Assembly (NCBI GenBank): GCA_020442165.1
Contig: JAGRKV010000045.1
Coordinates: 1-64,000 of the forward strand
Direction of reading: 5' to 3'
Length of the DNA stretch: 64,000 nt
Source: Hyphomicrobiaceae bacterium
GTDB lineage: Bacteria; Pseudomonadota; Alphaproteobacteria; Rhizobiales; Hyphomicrobiaceae
Shown: positions 61,482 through 64,000 of the stretch, piece after piece
How the letters are laid out: each line of letters starts with the position of its first letter
Position numbering within the stretch: position 1 is the stretch's first letter
The notes under the pieces: generated by a model
Seen by the model: the letters and a program-made list of their open reading frames with translations, nothing else
Databases searched by the model: none
Told to the model about the DNA's origin: nothing
Program-made: the position numbers and the translations under genes

Positions 61482-62029
61482 GGAAAAGTGCTCCACCAAG
61501 TCCAGCAAGATACGCCCCACACCCAACTATTGCGACAGCGACCCTTCATATCGCGCATTCAACTGATGCACGAAGCATTCCACCCAGCCGCCACTTCCCA
61601 CACCAATCGGTCATCTGCCCGAAGCTGGAGCCTGGACCAATGTCGGATACTTCCTTTATCGGCCCCCACGGTTATATGTGCAATCAAAATGGGGGTGAAA
61701 AACAGTAACTTTATCAGGCTGGTAATGGCCCAGATGTAAATTAGCTGCAGGGCTCGGATGGGTGCCAGACCGGTCCGCCAGCCATCTTGCCGCCCGGTGA
61801 GCAGCGGTTGGAGCGTGCCATCAGCACCGGTGCATCGCGTGCCCTCAGATAACGGACGGCGGAACTGCCCTCCAGAGGGCTGCCGATCTTCCGCCGCGAG
61901 CGATCCCTTCGGGCCAACCTGATCCATTTGCCTCAATGGACGGACATCGATGTGCCATTTCGGTGCCAGCCCCTTCCCCACAGCCCATATCCTGGACTAT
62001 TGAGGCCGCGCCCTATCTGGAGCCTGCCG
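61482..62029. other. Divergent intergenic region between pelA and rimK-like gene
   Basis: About 550 bp with no gene. It should contain the promoter of the whole pel operon. An inverted repeat CCCCCA (61663-61668) / TGGGGG (61690-61695) encloses an AT-rich 21-nt segment; the area 61640-61740 is the most AT-rich of the region. Confidence 0.5.
61663..61695. promoter_or_regulatory. Inverted repeat in the pelA upstream region
   Basis: CCCCCA and TGGGGG arms, 6 bp each, 21-nt AT-rich spacer, about 180 bp upstream of the pelA start. A possible operator; weak evidence. Confidence 0.3.
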
Positions 62030-62935
62030 ATGCGATTTGTCATGCTTGCCCGCAACCCCGTCCTTTATTCGCACCGGCGGCTTGTCGATGCGGCGGTTCA
62101 TGCGGGTCACCAATTGGACGTGATTAATACCCTGCACGTCCACATGAACATTACCTCCAACCGCCCGACTTTGCGTTATGGCGGCCAGGATCTGCCGCGA
62201 TACGATGCGGTGATCCCGCGGATCGGCGCTTCGATCACCCACTATGGTCTGGCGGTTCTGCGGCAGTTCGAGATGCAGGGCATCTATCCGCTCAATGAAA
62301 GCGTTGCCATCGGCAGATCGCGTGACAAGCTGCGCGCGCTGCAGATATTGGCCCGCGCCGGCGTCGGCATGCCGGTGACGGCATTTGCCCACGGACCACG
62401 CAAAGCCGAGGATGTCATTCGCGAAGTCGGCGGTGCCCCGGTGGTCATAAAGCTTCTCGAAGGCACACAGGGCATGGGCGTGGTGCTGGCGGAAACCGAC
62501 GCCTCGGCCAAGTCCGTGATCGAGGCGTTCTCGGCCGCCAACGTCAACATTCTGGTGCAGGAGTTCATCCGCGAATCCGAAGCCAGCGACGTGCGCGCCT
62601 TCGTGGTCGGCGGGCAGGTGGTCGCGGCAATGAAGCGGACGGGCCGTTCGGGGGAATTCCGCTCGAATCTGCATCGCGGGGGCCGCGCGGAGGCCGTGAC
62701 GATCACGGCAGACGAAGCCGACACCGCCATTCGGGCAGCAACTGCAATCGGACTCAACGCTTGCGGTGTGGACATGTTGCGTACGTCGCGCGGACCGATG
62801 GTCATGGAAGTCAACTCATCGCCGGGCCTGGAAGGCGTTGAGCATTCGACGGGGGTCGACGTGGCCGGTGCCATCATCAGCTTTCTGGAAAGGAATGCTC
62901 GTGATGGCGATACGGTGACGCGGGGGACCGGCTGA
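62030..62935 (+). CDS. rimK: RimK-family ATP-grasp alpha-L-glutamate ligase
   Basis: 301 aa from ATG 62030, the family N terminus ([22 protein letters not shown]). ATP-grasp fold: [36 protein letters not shown] (ATP-binding loop), [22 protein letters not shown], and metal-binding [12 protein letters not shown]. Ligates glutamate to a peptide end, classically ribosomal protein S6 (RpsF). A C-terminal extension seen in some RimK proteins is absent; length is normal. Divergent from pelA. Confidence 0.9.
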   Translation: MRFVMLARNPVLYSHRRLVDAAVHAGHQLDVINTLHVHMNITSNRPTLRYGGQDLPRYDAVIPRIGASITHYGLAVLRQFEMQGIYPLNESVAIGRSRDKLRALQILARAGVGMPVTAFAHGPRKAEDVIREVGGAPVVIKLLEGTQGMGVVLAETDASAKSVIEAFSAANVNILVQEFIRESEASDVRAFVVGGQVVAAMKRTGRSGEFRSNLHRGGRAEAVTITADEADTAIRAATAIGLNACGVDMLRTSRGPMVMEVNSSPGLEGVEHSTGVDVAGAIISFLERNARDGDTVTRGTG

Positions 62936-63196
62936 GCCACTCTCAAGCGCGCCCCGCGTCACGCATACGCGGCGTCAATGCCGGAAATCCGGCTTCCCGT
63001 GCTCGCTTGTTGGCAAAGCGAGGCTTGCTAACGAATGCAGGCAGGCGAGCCTTGATAATGACGTAGGCCATCCCCTATCATTGGCTGACGGGTCAGATTT
63101 GCCGCCTGTTTCTTGTATTGGTGGATGCGTCATGGGGCGGAAACGTCGGACGTTGAACGGGCTTGGCCAGTGCCGGCCAACTGGAGACCTGCTTCC

Positions 63197-63946
63197 ATGA
63201 CAGAGCAGCAGAAGCACTTTCCAGAATTCTACGTCACCGCGCCGCAGCCCTGCCCCTACCTGCCAAACAGGCTCGAACGCAAACTCTTCACTCACCTTTC
63301 ACCCGACAAGCCTTCGCAACTGGTCGACAATCTGCTGCGCGGCGGCTTCCGCCGAAGCCAGAACATCGCCTACATGCCTTATTGCGAGGGCTGTCACGCC
63401 TGCGTCTCGGTGCGTGTCGTCGTCGACAGCTTTTCTGCCACACGCACGATGCGGCGCATCACCCAGCGCAACCGGCACCTGACAGTCGCGCGCGTTCCCG
63501 CCCGCGCCACAAGTGAGCAGTTTGGGCTGTTCCGAGACTATATCGACTCGCGCCACTTCGATGGCGGCATGGCCGACATGTCGGCACTCGACTACGCCAT
63601 GATGGTGGAAGACAGCAGCATTGATTCGTTCCTGTCCGAATACCGACTGCCAGTTGCTGACCCTCTCGACGGCGGCAGCGATGCAAGCCGCGGTCGGCTC
63701 AAGGCGGTTGCGCTGTGCGATCGGCTGAGTGATGGGATTTCCATGGTCTACAGCTTCTATGACACGGCCAGCGTCGCTGAAAGCCTCGGGACCTATATGA
63801 TTACCGAACATATCGAATATGCACGCCGGCTGGGCCTGCCCTACCTCTATCTGGGCTACTGGATCGAGGGCTCGCGCAAGATGGCCTACAAGACCAAGTT
63901 CACGCCGCAGGAACATCTGACTTCGAGTGGCTGGAAGCGCGTCTAG
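63197..63946 (+). CDS. bpt: Aspartate/glutamate leucyltransferase (Bpt), N-degron pathway
   Basis: 249 aa from ATG 63197. Arg/Leu-tRNA-protein transferase (ATE) family: N-terminal Cys motif PYCEGCHACVSVRV, TQRNRHL, YIDSRH and the C-terminal YLYLGYWIEGSRKMAYKTKF signature. Bpt moves leucine from Leu-tRNA to N-terminal Asp or Glu of proteins, marking them for ClpAP. Typical in alphaproteobacteria in place of Ate1. Both it and the rimK-like gene modify proteins post-translationally. Confidence 0.96.
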   Translation: MTEQQKHFPEFYVTAPQPCPYLPNRLERKLFTHLSPDKPSQLVDNLLRGGFRRSQNIAYMPYCEGCHACVSVRVVVDSFSATRTMRRITQRNRHLTVARVPARATSEQFGLFRDYIDSRHFDGGMADMSALDYAMMVEDSSIDSFLSEYRLPVADPLDGGSDASRGRLKAVALCDRLSDGISMVYSFYDTASVAESLGTYMITEHIEYARRLGLPYLYLGYWIEGSRKMAYKTKFTPQEHLTSSGWKRV

Positions 63947-64000
63947 GCCACTTACGCCCATCGCGAGGTATGAAAAATTCACGTTTAACCGATGTTATTG

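Overview
This window looks like a chromosomal segment of a GC-rich alphaproteobacterium, most likely of the order Hyphomicrobiales (Rhizobiales). The basis is the gene set alaC-type aminotransferase / hom / glpX / recJ beside a tRNA-Glu, a class I PHA synthase, a FixK/FixNOQP/FixGHIS-type cbb3 oxidase block, Tad/Cpa pilus genes, a leucyl-transferase (Bpt) and rhizobial-style intergenic hairpins. I cannot name a genus from the sequence alone.

Layout. 1-2040: right end of an integrated element. It holds a type I-E cas2 carrying an in-frame amber codon, an excisionase-like HTH gene and a tyrosine integrase, with stop/start overlaps at both junctions, ending 15 bp before the 3' end of a tRNA-Glu(TTC) gene, the probable attachment site. 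2200-8383: housekeeping block on the minus strand (recJ, glpX, hom, aminotransferase) interrupted by a small plus-strand Cys-rich secreted protein. 9389-16352: phaC with a strong terminator, metY, a Pat-type acyl-CoA synthetase/GNAT protein and two small unrecognised genes. 16894-30329: a microaerobic module with a hybrid histidine kinase whose first PAS resembles the FixL heme PAS, an OmpR-type regulator, a FixK-type Crp/Fnr regulator, ccoNOQP with a perfect TTGAT-N4-ATCAA box upstream, and ccoGHIS. 30481-36418: probable satellites of the same regulon (DUF2189 membrane protein, APC permease, UspA protein, APH-like/P-loop fusion kinase), with two further FNR/FixK-like palindromes in the divergent intergenic regions. 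36837-43326: scattered Tad/Cpa pilus genes (tadD, cpaD, cpaC, tadG-like) plus a CDF transporter. 43463-46689: an Aas-like acyl-ACP synthetase with a BT1/MFS-type transporter.

47614-61481 is the most distinctive region: a Pel exopolysaccharide locus in unusual form. The minus-strand operon runs pelA - TPR protein (pelB-like) - pelD - pelE - pelF - pelG with overlapping or very short junctions. PelA has the deacetylase part but no N-terminal glycosidase domain; three GH114-type proteins are instead encoded in tandem on the opposite strand, converging on pelG. PelD has membrane segments, coiled coil and GAF region but no visible GGDEF/RxxD c-di-GMP site. The PelB-like protein is TPR only, without an outer-membrane barrel, and no pelC is seen. 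The window ends with rimK-like and bpt genes.

How it fits together: the FixL-like kinase and FixK regulator plausibly switch on cbb3 respiration and stress/dormancy functions at low oxygen; PHA storage and methionine/threonine-family biosynthesis are ordinary metabolism; Tad pili and Pel are surface/biofilm functions. The left-end element brings in a CRISPR adaptation gene that is probably non-functional as written unless the amber codon is suppressed or is a sequencing error.
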